In this document: positions 26,786 to 34,565 of the stretch, in pieces
Layout of the letters: each line of letters begins with the position of its first letter
How positions within the stretch are numbered: the first letter of the stretch is position 1
Origin: Paenarthrobacter nitroguajacolicus
Lineage (GTDB): Bacteria; Actinomycetota; Actinomycetes; Actinomycetales; Micrococcaceae
Direction of reading: 5' to 3'
Length of the DNA: 64,000 nucleotides
Assembly: GCF_029952445.1 (NCBI RefSeq)
Contig: NZ_JAQPPK010000007.1
Location: 118,227 to 182,226, forward strand
Translations under genes and position numbers: made by a program
Notes under the pieces: model-generated
What the model saw: only the letters and a program-made list of their open reading frames with translations
The model's database searches: none
What the model was told of the DNA's origin: nothing

Positions 26786-27522
26786 GCACCGGGCTTGGTG
26801 ACCAGCCAGGCCACCCACAAGCCCAGGATGTAGAGGGGCGCACCCATCAACAGCCGGGTGGTGGCAAGTGCTGTCAGTCCGGCCTCGCCCATGAAGTACA
26901 GCGGCACCTGCACTACCAGGCGCAAGGCCAGGACGGCCACCACAATCCACGTGCCCAGTTTGTAGGCACGCAGCCGTTCCGGATCCTTGCGCCATTCGAG
27001 TCCCTCGTTGCGCACGAACCCAAAGAGCAGGCCTGCAACGGGCCACTTGAGCACGATGGAAAGCACCATGGCTGCTATGTACGCGAGGTTGGTGAAGAAC
27101 CCGAGCACGTAGAAGTCCTCGGCTTTGCCCGTTGTATTGGCCAGCCAGGCCGAGATTCCCACACCCACGATTCCGGCCAACGCCTGCGTTAGCGGGCGTC
27201 GCTGGATCAACCGGGCAACGGTAAAGATGGCGGCCGCAGCCAGGGCCGCAATGAGCGACGGCGTCAGGTCCCGCGTGACGGTGAACGTCACCAGGAAGAC
27301 AAGCCCCGGGAAGATGCTCTCGGCAATACCCTGGACACCACCGGCCGACTTCAGCATGTCCACGTGGCCGGCGCTGTTGCGGTGGAGTCCGGCCTTTTCG
27401 GCGTACCCCGCTGCGAGTTCGGACATGCGCGGGCCCTCCGGCTCCGGCCTGTTGGGGGTCCCGCCGGGCTGCGGGGTTGAGGACTCCGCGTCCTTTGGTT
27501 CGGATCCATTGGCCACGGTCAT
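26752..27522 (-). CDS. DUF3159 integral membrane protein
   Basis: 256 residues. A hydrophilic N-terminal segment of about 65 residues (rich in Pro, Glu and Ser) precedes five to six membrane helices, including SIFPGLVFLVTFTVT, PSLIAALAAAAIFTVARL and TWIVVAVLALRLVVQVPLYF. The family is actinobacterial and of unknown function. Its conserved place beside ceoB/ceoC suggests a membrane role tied to ion homeostasis. The ATG overlaps the OB-fold gene stop by 4 bases. Confidence 0.87.
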   Translation of the reverse strand: MTVANGSEPKDAESSTPQPGGTPNRPEPEGPRMSELAAGYAEKAGLHRNSAGHVDMLKSAGGVQGIAESIFPGLVFLVTFTVTRDLTPSLIAALAAAAIFTVARLIQRRPLTQALAGIVGVGISAWLANTTGKAEDFYVLGFFTNLAYIAAMVLSIVLKWPVAGLLFGFVRNEGLEWRKDPERLRAYKLGTWIVVAVLALRLVVQVPLYFMGEAGLTALATTRLLMGAPLYILGLWVAWLVTKPGAQPSKPSSSEA

Positions 27523-27896
27523 AGGTGCTCCTGACGGGAAAGTATTTCGTAGCGCGGGTTGAACATGGCCGGGAAGCCGTCAAGCTGGGTCACCATGCCG
27601 TTCAGGCGAAGTTCCACACCGGCCTCGATGCCCGGGACACGTGTCCGGCCAAGCCAGATGACACGAAGGCGATCGTTGGGCTTCCTGGTTCCCGCAGGCG
27701 ATGCCGATAGTTGGACACCAGGCCTCAGGGCGTCCACCACAAGGGCAGAGAAGAATGGTTGTGCGCTTGGCGGCTGGTGAGTCACGGACTCGATGAACCC
27801 TGTGCAAACGGCCCTTCCCCGCTCGGGAAGGTCACGGACCCCCCGTTCCCCGGGAGGCTGGGCAGCCACTCCACCGTGGCCCGGCGAGTCAGCCAA
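27519..27896 (-). CDS. OB-fold nucleic acid binding domain protein
   Basis: 125 residues. After a proline-rich lead of about 25 residues comes a short five-strand pattern: AVCTGFIESVTHQP, FFSALVVDALR, DRLRVIWLGRTRVPGIEAG, VELRLNGMVTQL and NPRYEIL. The RVIWLGRTRVPGIEAG..L.L.G segment is typical of small actinobacterial OB-fold proteins, which resemble the RecG/aminoacyl-tRNA-type nucleic acid binding fold. The start overlaps the DUF3710 stop by 8 bases. Function unknown. Confidence 0.82.
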   Translation of the reverse strand: MADSPGHGGVAAQPPGERGVRDLPERGRAVCTGFIESVTHQPPSAQPFFSALVVDALRPGVQLSASPAGTRKPNDRLRVIWLGRTRVPGIEAGVELRLNGMVTQLDGFPAMFNPRYEILSRQEHL

Positions 27897-28647
27897 TCTG
27901 GGTGATCTCCGGGCCTCGCTCGGGCTGCTTCAAAGAGGGGTCCGACGGCGGCACGGCGCCCTGGGGTGCGCCACCCTGGCCGGGAACGGCCGCATCCTTG
28001 GGCAACCGGAGCTGCAGGAGTTCGCGGGGAGGCATCGGATTGTCGCCGCGGACCACTACCACCCGGCGGAACAACTCTTCCAGGCCCGAGGCGGCCTCGC
28101 GCTCCAATGCTGCTTGTCCTCCGATGACGCCCCGGAGGAACCATCGTGGTCCGTCAACGCCCATAAAGCGGGCCGCGCGGAAACCCTTGCTTCCGTCCGC
28201 AGCTTCGGCGGGCAGCTTGGCCACGAGTTCCGTTCCGAAATCTCCCTTGATCTCTTCGGTTTCGCCGCCCTGGCTGGCTACGGATTGAGTGATCTGCTCC
28301 CGGATTTCGTCCCATAGTCCCTCGGAGCGCGGGGCTGCAAAAGCCTGAAGCTGCAGGCTGGAGCCTTCAAGGTCCAGGGTCACAGCCACCACACGCTGGG
28401 TGGCTTCTTCGACTTCCAAACGGAGCTGGAGGCCTTCGGCAGGAGCAATCAGAAGGGCACCGAGGTCAACGTAGCCTTCGCGGCTATCGATCTCATCCAC
28501 GTCCAGTGGACCCTTGCCCAGGCGGAAGTCACCACGTACGCCGGTCTGATTGGGTTGGGGATCGTCAGCCCCGGTACCGGATTCCTCAACGGTGCCGGCG
28601 GTGTCAGCCTGCTCGGCCTTGGACTTTTTACCGCGCCCAAAAAGCAT
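27889..28647 (-). CDS. DUF3710 domain-containing protein
   Basis: 252 residues. The N-terminus is charged (MLFGRGKKSKAEQADT). The family core runs from GPLDVDEIDSREGYVDLGAL to GLEELFRRVVVVRGDNPMPPRELLQLRLPK. No catalytic motif or membrane segment is seen. A Pro-rich C-terminal tail follows. DUF3710 is actinobacterial and generally sits between dut and an OB-fold gene, exactly as here. It may be a cytosolic partner of the membrane or nucleic acid proteins of the cluster, but that is inference. Confidence 0.88.
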   Translation of the reverse strand: MLFGRGKKSKAEQADTAGTVEESGTGADDPQPNQTGVRGDFRLGKGPLDVDEIDSREGYVDLGALLIAPAEGLQLRLEVEEATQRVVAVTLDLEGSSLQLQAFAAPRSEGLWDEIREQITQSVASQGGETEEIKGDFGTELVAKLPAEAADGSKGFRAARFMGVDGPRWFLRGVIGGQAALEREAASGLEELFRRVVVVRGDNPMPPRELLQLRLPKDAAVPGQGGAPQGAVPPSDPSLKQPERGPEITQIG

Positions 28648-28763
28648 TGGGTTTTCTCCTTAGTAGTGGTCTATCCCCAAGTAAACCGCAACCACGTTGG
28701 TCCACGTTAACCACACGACGGCGTTGGACCGCAGGTGCGGCCCACACCGGACAGGTGGCCGGC

Positions 28764-29294
28764 TCAGGCCTTCGGTGCGTTGAATCCGCCCGTGGACCCA
28801 AAACCGCCCGTGCCACGGACAGATTCGGACAGCTGGTCAACTGTCACGAACCGGGCGTACTCGACGCGCTGAATCACCATCTGTGCAATTCTATCGCCGC
28901 GCTTGAGGCTGATGGCGGTGTTTTGGTCGGTATTGAGCAGTGTCACGGCAATCTCGCCACGGTAGCCGGCATCAACGGTTCCCGGGGCGTTGACAACAGT
29001 GAGTCCGTGTTTGGTGGCGAGCCCCGAACGCGGATGGATCAAGGCAACGAAGCCATCGGGCAGCGCGATGGAAACTCCTGTTGGTACGAGCTTCCGCTCG
29101 CCCGGGGCCAGATGCACATCCTCGCGTGCGCGGAGATCGGCTCCGGCATCGCCGGGGTGGGCGTACGACGGGGCTTCCAGGCCGGCGTCGAGCATTTTCA
29201 GCTGCACGTCCAAGGTCGGGGTCCCGTACGTCGCGGCGGTGTCCGCGTCCGGGCCTGCGGCGTCTTTACTGAATACTGCGGTCTCGTTACTCAC
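28764..29294 (-). CDS. dut: dUTP diphosphatase
   Basis: 176 residues from a GTG start. All five trimeric dUTPase motifs are visible: GDAGADLRA, IHPRSGLATKHG, NAPGTVDAGYRGEI, RGDRIAQMVI and the C-terminal RGTGGFGSTGGF that closes over the active site. It hydrolyses dUTP to dUMP, keeping uracil out of DNA and feeding dTMP synthesis. About 30 residues precede the conserved QLKMLDAG segment, longer than most dUTPases, so an internal start is possible. It is 116 bases ahead of DUF3710. Confidence 0.96.
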   Translation of the reverse strand: MSNETAVFSKDAAGPDADTAATYGTPTLDVQLKMLDAGLEAPSYAHPGDAGADLRAREDVHLAPGERKLVPTGVSIALPDGFVALIHPRSGLATKHGLTVVNAPGTVDAGYRGEIAVTLLNTDQNTAISLKRGDRIAQMVIQRVEYARFVTVDQLSESVRGTGGFGSTGGFNAPKA

Positions 29295-29389
29295 AGTGGT
29301 TCATTCTACTGTTTTTGGCATTGCGTGGTTCGGCAGCCGGAGTTGCCTGCGCGGACGCGCGGGGGTCAGTGGCCGGATAAGCTGGGTAC

Positions 29390-29887
29390 ATGCCTACGCC
29401 TGACCAGTCCTCCCCCGTGCCTGCCCGGAACACCCCCTCCGCTTCCGGGGTCCTGTACACGGAAAAGTTGTGGCCGTCGTTGTGGATCTGGATTGTGGTT
29501 GCAGGCCTCTCAAGCGCCGGCCTGCTGATGTTTGGACCCATCAGCCCCACGGCCGGGATCATCGCAGCCCTCGCGTTGCTCGCCATCATGACCACGATGC
29601 TGGTGCTTTCCACACCGACCATCACGGTCACCGCAGACACTGTCCGCGTGGGTCGCGCGAGCATCGACCGCGCGTTCGTGGGTTCGGTCGAGGCGTTCAG
29701 GAAAGCGGACGCCACCGCCGAGCGGGGACCGCGCCTGAACGGCCTGGCCTACATGTGTTTCCGGGGCTGGATCGACCCCGTGGTCAAGATCGAGATCACA
29801 GACCCGGCCGACCGCACCCCTTACTGGCTGGCATCCTCCCGCAGGCCCGAAGAACTCGTCGCCGCCCTGACGGGGCCCAAAGCCTGA
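29390..29887 (+). CDS. DUF3093 membrane protein
   Basis: 165 residues. Two adjacent membrane helices are predicted by eye (about 28-50 WPSLWIWIVVAGLSSAGLLM and 53-75 TAGIIAALALLAIMTTMLVL). A soluble domain follows (TITVTADTVRVGRASIDRAF to SRRPEELVAALTG) with a PH-like strand pattern. This matches the actinobacterial DUF3093 family, found between dut and DUF4193. Function unknown. It is divergent from dut by 95 bases. Confidence 0.86.
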   Translation: MPTPDQSSPVPARNTPSASGVLYTEKLWPSLWIWIVVAGLSSAGLLMFGPISPTAGIIAALALLAIMTTMLVLSTPTITVTADTVRVGRASIDRAFVGSVEAFRKADATAERGPRLNGLAYMCFRGWIDPVVKIEITDPADRTPYWLASSRRPEELVAALTGPKA

Positions 29888-29942
29888 CGGTTTTCCACCC
29901 CTGACTTCACCCGGCGCCAGACGTCACCCGGAACCGTTTCGG

Positions 29943-30242
29943 TCAGCTCTCACACTCGGTGCAGTACAGGTGCCCGCCCCGTTCGGCGGCGATCTGGGAC
30001 TTGTGTTTGACCAGGAAACAGTTGAAACAGGTGAACTCATCAGGCTGCGGCGGCATGACCTGAATCAGGAGTTCCTCTCCGGAGAGGTCGGCTCCAGGCA
30101 GTTCGAAGGCGTCGGCAAGGTCGGTCTCATCGACGTCCACCGCTGAGGACTGCTTCCCCGACTGGCGCGTCTTGAGCTCCTCCAGGGAATCCTCGCTGAC
30201 GTCTTCCTCGGTCTTTCGAGGAGCATCATAATCCGTGGCCAT
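29943..30242 (-). CDS. DUF4193 zinc-ribbon-like protein
   Basis: 99 residues from the ATG at 30242 (MATDYDAPRKTEEDVSED). A longer frame to 30329 lacks family similarity. The protein is acidic in its first 60 residues and ends in a probable zinc knuckle: FTCFNCFLVKHKSQIA and HLYCTECES, two CxxC pairs. DUF4193 is widely kept in actinobacteria near sigA and dut. The fold resembles small RNA-polymerase-associated zinc ribbons, but its role is not known to me. Confidence 0.9.
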   Translation of the reverse strand: MATDYDAPRKTEEDVSEDSLEELKTRQSGKQSSAVDVDETDLADAFELPGADLSGEELLIQVMPPQPDEFTCFNCFLVKHKSQIAAERGGHLYCTECES

Positions 30243-30528
30243 GGTCCTTCTTCGTCCTCCATACCTGTTGTGCGTGGGATCAGGGGCGGCACGCTCCGTA
30301 CCACCGTGTATGGGTGCAACACCGGACACAGTTCATTTGTGCCCGATATCGGCCAGATTGTCCTCCGCCGGTCGGCAAAAGTCCATAGTCCTCCCCCGGA
30401 CCCGGTATTCCGCCTGATCTGCCCGGGTTTCTGCGGAAAATCACGGCACGCCCTCGCTCCTAGTAGGAAATGCCCCCGGCGGGTGGCAGAGTTTCGAATG
30501 TCAGTTATGCCATGTGGTGGAGGGTGTT

Positions 30529-31851
30529 ATGCAGGATCTACGGCTGGTAGGCGTCCACGACGACGGCGGGCACCTGCTCCTAAGCGGCCCGGGCGGTGCG
30601 ATGTTCCAGCTTCCGATCGATGAGGCATTGAGGGCGGCAGCAAGCCGGACCCCGGCCCAGGTGGCCGCGCGAGCCTCCAACACACCCATCGCCATGTCTC
30701 CACGGGACATTCAAGCCCGGATCCGCAGCGGTGCCACGGCAGCCGAAGTAGCAGAACTGTCTGGCCTTCCGCTGGCAAATGTCGAGCGCTACGAAGGTCC
30801 CGTCCTCGCCGAACGTGAGTACGTTGCCCGGCAAGCCCGTGCCATTGAAGTTGCTGCGCCGGCTCCGGGCCACGACGCCTACCGTTCCGCCTTCGGGGAT
30901 TCCCCAGCCACGCTGGGTGAAATGGTGGCCCACAGGCTGTCGGCGCATGGCATCGATTCCTCAACCGTCGAGTGGGATTCATGGCGCCGCCCCGACGGTT
31001 CATGGACAGTAGTTGCCAGGTTCGACGCGGTCCCCGGCGCACACGCCAGTATTGGTGAGGAGCCGCCTGCGATGTGGACTTTCAGTCCGCAACGCAAGTC
31101 ATTGCTGAACGCCAACCGCTGGGCCCAGCAACTGAGCGAGCTTGAGCCCCTCGATGGCCCGGTGCCCGCACGGAGGCTCGCCGCGGTCTCGGACCGGCCC
31201 TTCGATTTTGAAACAGATGCCGAAACTGCCGCCCGTGCTTCGGCCAAGGAATCGGACAGCCTCCTGGAGATGCTCCGTTCACGCCGGGGCCAGCGCCTGG
31301 GCGTGGACGAAGACGGCGACGACGCCTTGGCCGTCTTGTTGAGCAACGTCCCCGCGGCCCATCCGCGGCCAGGTGACGAAGCGGCCGACGCACCGGAAGA
31401 AATTGGTGTGGTGGACGGCGGCTCCGATGCCCCCGTTGAAGAGGAGCCAGCACGCAAGGACGCACGGCCGTCCATGCTTTCCAGGCTGAGCCTTGCACCA
31501 CGGCACGTCGAAGCCGATGACGATGCGCTGAAGCTCCACAACGGCGTTAGTACCGATACGCGCGAAATCACCGTAGTCGCCAACCCTGTCCGTCCTGTCA
31601 CTTCACTGACTGGTCGTAAACCAGCCGGGCTGGACGAGCTGCTGGGTGGCGGTCCGAAGGGCGAAGCCCCCTCGAGCGCCGGTGCCCCTGGTGTCGGGCG
31701 CCCGGAGGAGCCGACGACGGACGACGCGCCCTCGGTTGAACCGGACGTCCAACAGCACGACGAAACTCCGGCCGAGCGTCAACCGGCTCGCCCCAAGAGG
31801 TCAAGCATTCCCAGCTGGGATGAGATCGTTTTCGGAGCGCGCGGAGACTAG
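30529..31851 (+). CDS. sepH: Septation protein SepH (DUF3071)
   Basis: 440 residues from the ATG at 30529 (MQDLRLVGVHDDGGHLLLSG). An in-frame GTG at 30514 is possible, but the purine-rich GGTGGAGGGTG fits the ATG better. The N-terminal DUF3071 domain (about 1-175) contains a helix-turn-helix-like segment (RIRSGATAAEVAELSGLPLANVERYEGPV). A long acidic, disordered C-terminus follows. SepH binds FtsZ and stimulates its assembly in actinobacteria. Its stop codon shares the palindrome CTAG with the stop of the convergent tdk gene. Confidence 0.92.
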   Translation: MQDLRLVGVHDDGGHLLLSGPGGAMFQLPIDEALRAAASRTPAQVAARASNTPIAMSPRDIQARIRSGATAAEVAELSGLPLANVERYEGPVLAEREYVARQARAIEVAAPAPGHDAYRSAFGDSPATLGEMVAHRLSAHGIDSSTVEWDSWRRPDGSWTVVARFDAVPGAHASIGEEPPAMWTFSPQRKSLLNANRWAQQLSELEPLDGPVPARRLAAVSDRPFDFETDAETAARASAKESDSLLEMLRSRRGQRLGVDEDGDDALAVLLSNVPAAHPRPGDEAADAPEEIGVVDGGSDAPVEEEPARKDARPSMLSRLSLAPRHVEADDDALKLHNGVSTDTREITVVANPVRPVTSLTGRKPAGLDELLGGGPKGEAPSSAGAPGVGRPEEPTTDDAPSVEPDVQQHDETPAERQPARPKRSSIPSWDEIVFGARGD

Positions 31852-32573
31852 AGCTGCTGGCCTGGTTGGCCGGCACCGGGCCAGAGGCACGCATCGATGT
31901 CGAAGGGCAATGGCTGATCGCCGCCGGCCATGAGGTGTGCGCCATGGGCCGTGACCCGCCGCATGTAGTGCCGCCGGCACAGGGTTTCATAGCCTACGAC
32001 GCCGGCGTCCGTCCGGTCCCTGGAGTCCGTGTCTCCGGCTGTGGAAGCAACATCGCCCACCATGACCTGTTCGCCTTCGACCACCATGATGCCGTTGAGC
32101 GTCCGGGCGTTCTGCGTTGCCCTGCGGCCGCACCAGCACAGCGCCTCGACCTGCAGCACTTGGACCTTGTCGGCCAGCTCAATGAGCCGTTGCGAGCCCG
32201 GAAACAGCCGGGTGCGGAAATCGGACGTGATTCCGAAAGCGAAGACATCCACGTCCATCTCATCCACCACACGGGCCAATTGCTCAACCTGGGCCGGTGA
32301 GTAGAACTGCGCTTCGTCGCAGATGAGGTAGTCCACGCGGAGGCCGCTGGTGCGGCGAATCACCACTTCATCCCAGAAATCGGTGCGGTCCTCCACTTCC
32401 ACAGCATCGGTCTGGAGGCCCAGCCTGCTGGAGATCGTGGAATCACCTGCGCGGTCGTTCCGGCTGAAACGAACCCCGCCGCGTCCCCGGGCACGATGGT
32501 TATGGTCCATTTGGAGCGCCAATGTGGATTTTCCGCAGTCCATGGTGCCGGAAAAGAAGACCAGCTCAGCCAC
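31848..32573 (-). CDS. tdk: Thymidine kinase
   Basis: 241 residues, type II thymidine kinase. It has the P-loop FFSGTMDCGKSTLAL, the catalytic/metal block LICDEAQFYSPAQVEQL and the GITSDF segment. Zinc ligands are in CWCGRRATQN and ETLCRRHYM. It phosphorylates thymidine to dTMP for salvage. The start overlaps the 3' end of the phosphodiesterase gene by 8 bases, so it is third in a unit led by DUF5998. Confidence 0.95.
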   Translation of the reverse strand: MAELVFFSGTMDCGKSTLALQMDHNHRARGRGGVRFSRNDRAGDSTISSRLGLQTDAVEVEDRTDFWDEVVIRRTSGLRVDYLICDEAQFYSPAQVEQLARVVDEMDVDVFAFGITSDFRTRLFPGSQRLIELADKVQVLQVEALCWCGRRATQNARTLNGIMVVEGEQVMVGDVASTAGDTDSRDRTDAGVVGYETLCRRHYMRRVTAHGAHLMAGGDQPLPFDIDACLWPGAGQPGQQL

Positions 32574-33786
32574 GCTTGCCCTGCCTGCCGGTCGCAGTGA
32601 AGCAGAGAAGCGGCACTTCGCGTTCGGCCCGGGTCAGTGAACCGTGCTGGCCCACCACCTCGAGCGAGGCCGGACGGGCACGGCGGGTGTCATACAGGGC
32701 CAGCGTGTCCCGGGCCGCAACCATGATGTCGCCGATGCGTGGAGCCACAGCGGGAAGGACCTCACCGAACAATCCTGCCGCTACGGCCTGGCCGCGGGTG
32801 AAGACCCAGATCCGTTCACCAAATCGCCGGCGCCAGGCATCAACCAGCGAATCCCTGTGGGCATCTGTGGCATCGGGCTCCAGGTAGAGGTGCACCATGC
32901 GGGGCTCCCCCGCTGTATGCCGGACACCAGCCACCAGTGATTCGTCGGCCGAGTAGTCGATCCGCTGGGACTCCGGGACGTCCAGCATGCCGTGGTCGCC
33001 GGTCAGGAGGATGGTGGTGCCTGCCGGCAGGGTCGCCGAAAGCCGTTTCACGGTGGAGTCGAGCTCTTCGATCTGGTGCTCCCAGCGATCAGACTGGCAG
33101 CCGTAGCGATGACCGGCTTTATCGAGTTCGTTGACGTAGAAGTACATCAGGGACCGGCCACCACCGGACATGGCTTCTGCCGCGGCCGCAGTACGGGCAT
33201 GCAGTGACGTTCCCCCAACGAACCGGCTGCCCCGGAGCGCCGCCTGGGTCATGGGTGAATTGCCGAACTGGGGCAGGCTGACCGTGACGACGTCCAGTTC
33301 CGCGGTCACCCGTTCAAAAACGGTGGCGTTTGGCTGCCACGTCGCAGGATCCACCTGTGCATCCCAGTTCCCCAGAAGGTTGACCACCTTGTCCTGGGCG
33401 GGGTCCAGGACGTCGTAGCCCACCATCCCGTGTTGACCAGCCGGCAGCCCGGTGCCAAGGCTCGCAAGGGAAGCCGCTGTGGTGCTCGGAAACGCAGAGT
33501 CTATCCATGACGGGACGTTTCTTTGGCCCGCGGCCATGACTGAGCGCAGGAACGGCGTATGGGAAGCCTTCTGCTTGAGCAGGTTCCTCCCCAGTCCATC
33601 GGCAAGCACCACGCAAACACGCTGGGTGGAAGGCAGCTGCAAGTGATTATCAAAGCCGGGGACCCCGAGGGCCGCAGCAGAACTTGTCAGGACCTCCGCG
33701 ATCGATTTCGTGCCAAACAGCGGCGGTGCCGGAAGATCAGCTGCGCCAGCAGTCTCCGAAGCCGGGGTCTGTGCGGTGTCCCTCAA
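32566..33786 (-). CDS. Alkaline phosphatase superfamily / nucleotide pyrophosphatase-like phosphodiesterase
   Basis: 406 residues from a TTG at 33786, which overlaps the DUF5998 stop in TTGA. A much longer upstream frame runs inside DUF5998 and is rejected. The fold elements are VCVVLADGLGRNLL (first metal Asp), SAFPSTTAASLASLGTGLPA (nucleophile Thr/Ser), FYVNELDKAGHRYG (Asp/His) and LLTGDHGMLDVP (Asp/His). No signal peptide is seen, so it is likely cytoplasmic. It should hydrolyse a phosphodiester or pyrophosphate; substrate unknown. Confidence 0.85.
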   Translation of the reverse strand: MRDTAQTPASETAGAADLPAPPLFGTKSIAEVLTSSAAALGVPGFDNHLQLPSTQRVCVVLADGLGRNLLKQKASHTPFLRSVMAAGQRNVPSWIDSAFPSTTAASLASLGTGLPAGQHGMVGYDVLDPAQDKVVNLLGNWDAQVDPATWQPNATVFERVTAELDVVTVSLPQFGNSPMTQAALRGSRFVGGTSLHARTAAAAEAMSGGGRSLMYFYVNELDKAGHRYGCQSDRWEHQIEELDSTVKRLSATLPAGTTILLTGDHGMLDVPESQRIDYSADESLVAGVRHTAGEPRMVHLYLEPDATDAHRDSLVDAWRRRFGERIWVFTRGQAVAAGLFGEVLPAVAPRIGDIMVAARDTLALYDTRRARPASLEVVGQHGSLTRAEREVPLLCFTATGRQGKRG

Positions 33787-34508
33787 CGCTGGTGTCCACG
33801 GCTCAGGCGGCTGCTGAAAACGCCCGAACGTGGCCTGGGGGCCGAAAGGCTGGAGTGCTGGACCGGGGCTGGATTTCCGGTGTTGACCGCGCGCAGGGCC
33901 CTGGCGAAAAGTTTGGCGTCCTGGACAGCCTGCAGCCCGTCGGCTTCGGCGCTGATGCGCAGCACGATGTCTTCCTGGGCGATGGTTCCGCTGTAGCCGT
34001 GGTCGGCCTCGCATTGGGGATCCCCGCAACTTGCCGGGCCCATGTCCAGCCGCTGTCCGCCTGACCATGCGATGGACACGGTCAGCTCCCGGACAGGATC
34101 GGATGGCTTGTAGTTCTGCGGCTGGGAGTACATGTAGCTAAGGACTACCGAGCGGATCTGGGCCACGGGAACGGACTCTGTGGAGATCTGGGCAACGATC
34201 TGTTCTCCGGCCTCGTCCAACTGCTGGTCATCCACGTGGGTGATCACCAGCATGTCTTCCGTGAGAACCAGAACGGTAATGTGGCGCCGGACCTCCGCGC
34301 GGTCGAAGTGTGTCTCCAGGTGCACCAGATGCGACAAGCACTCGCGGCCGTCCAGGGCATCATCGACGACGTCGGCCACCAACCGGGGGTAGAAACCGGC
34401 CTGCTGCAGGGCCTGCTCCAGGCTTTGTCCCTGCGAATTGTGGTTGTGTGCGGCGTGGTTCCCGGTGTTGGACGGGCGGGATTGAGGCGTCGGAGACTGG
34501 GTGCTCAT
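33783..34508 (-). CDS. DUF5998 family protein
   Basis: 241 residues. A Gln/Asn/His-rich N-terminus of about 30 residues precedes a conserved domain. That domain has LEQALQQAGFYPRLVADVVDDAL, LVHLETHFDRAEVRRHITVLVLTEDMLVITHVDD and SVPVAQIRSVVLSYMYSQPQ. Later come SCGDPQCEADHGYSGTIAQE with two cysteines, and AEADGLQAVQDAKLFARALR. DUF5998 is actinobacterial and uncharacterised as far as I know; a PH-like or sorting domain is possible. It heads the unit DUF5998-phosphodiesterase-tdk. Confidence 0.85.
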   Translation of the reverse strand: MSTQSPTPQSRPSNTGNHAAHNHNSQGQSLEQALQQAGFYPRLVADVVDDALDGRECLSHLVHLETHFDRAEVRRHITVLVLTEDMLVITHVDDQQLDEAGEQIVAQISTESVPVAQIRSVVLSYMYSQPQNYKPSDPVRELTVSIAWSGGQRLDMGPASCGDPQCEADHGYSGTIAQEDIVLRISAEADGLQAVQDAKLFARALRAVNTGNPAPVQHSSLSAPRPRSGVFSSRLSRGHQR

Positions 34509-34565
34509 TCCCCCATTTTCACAGATCGCATGGTGACTTCCTAACTGCGCACCACACCCCTGTGG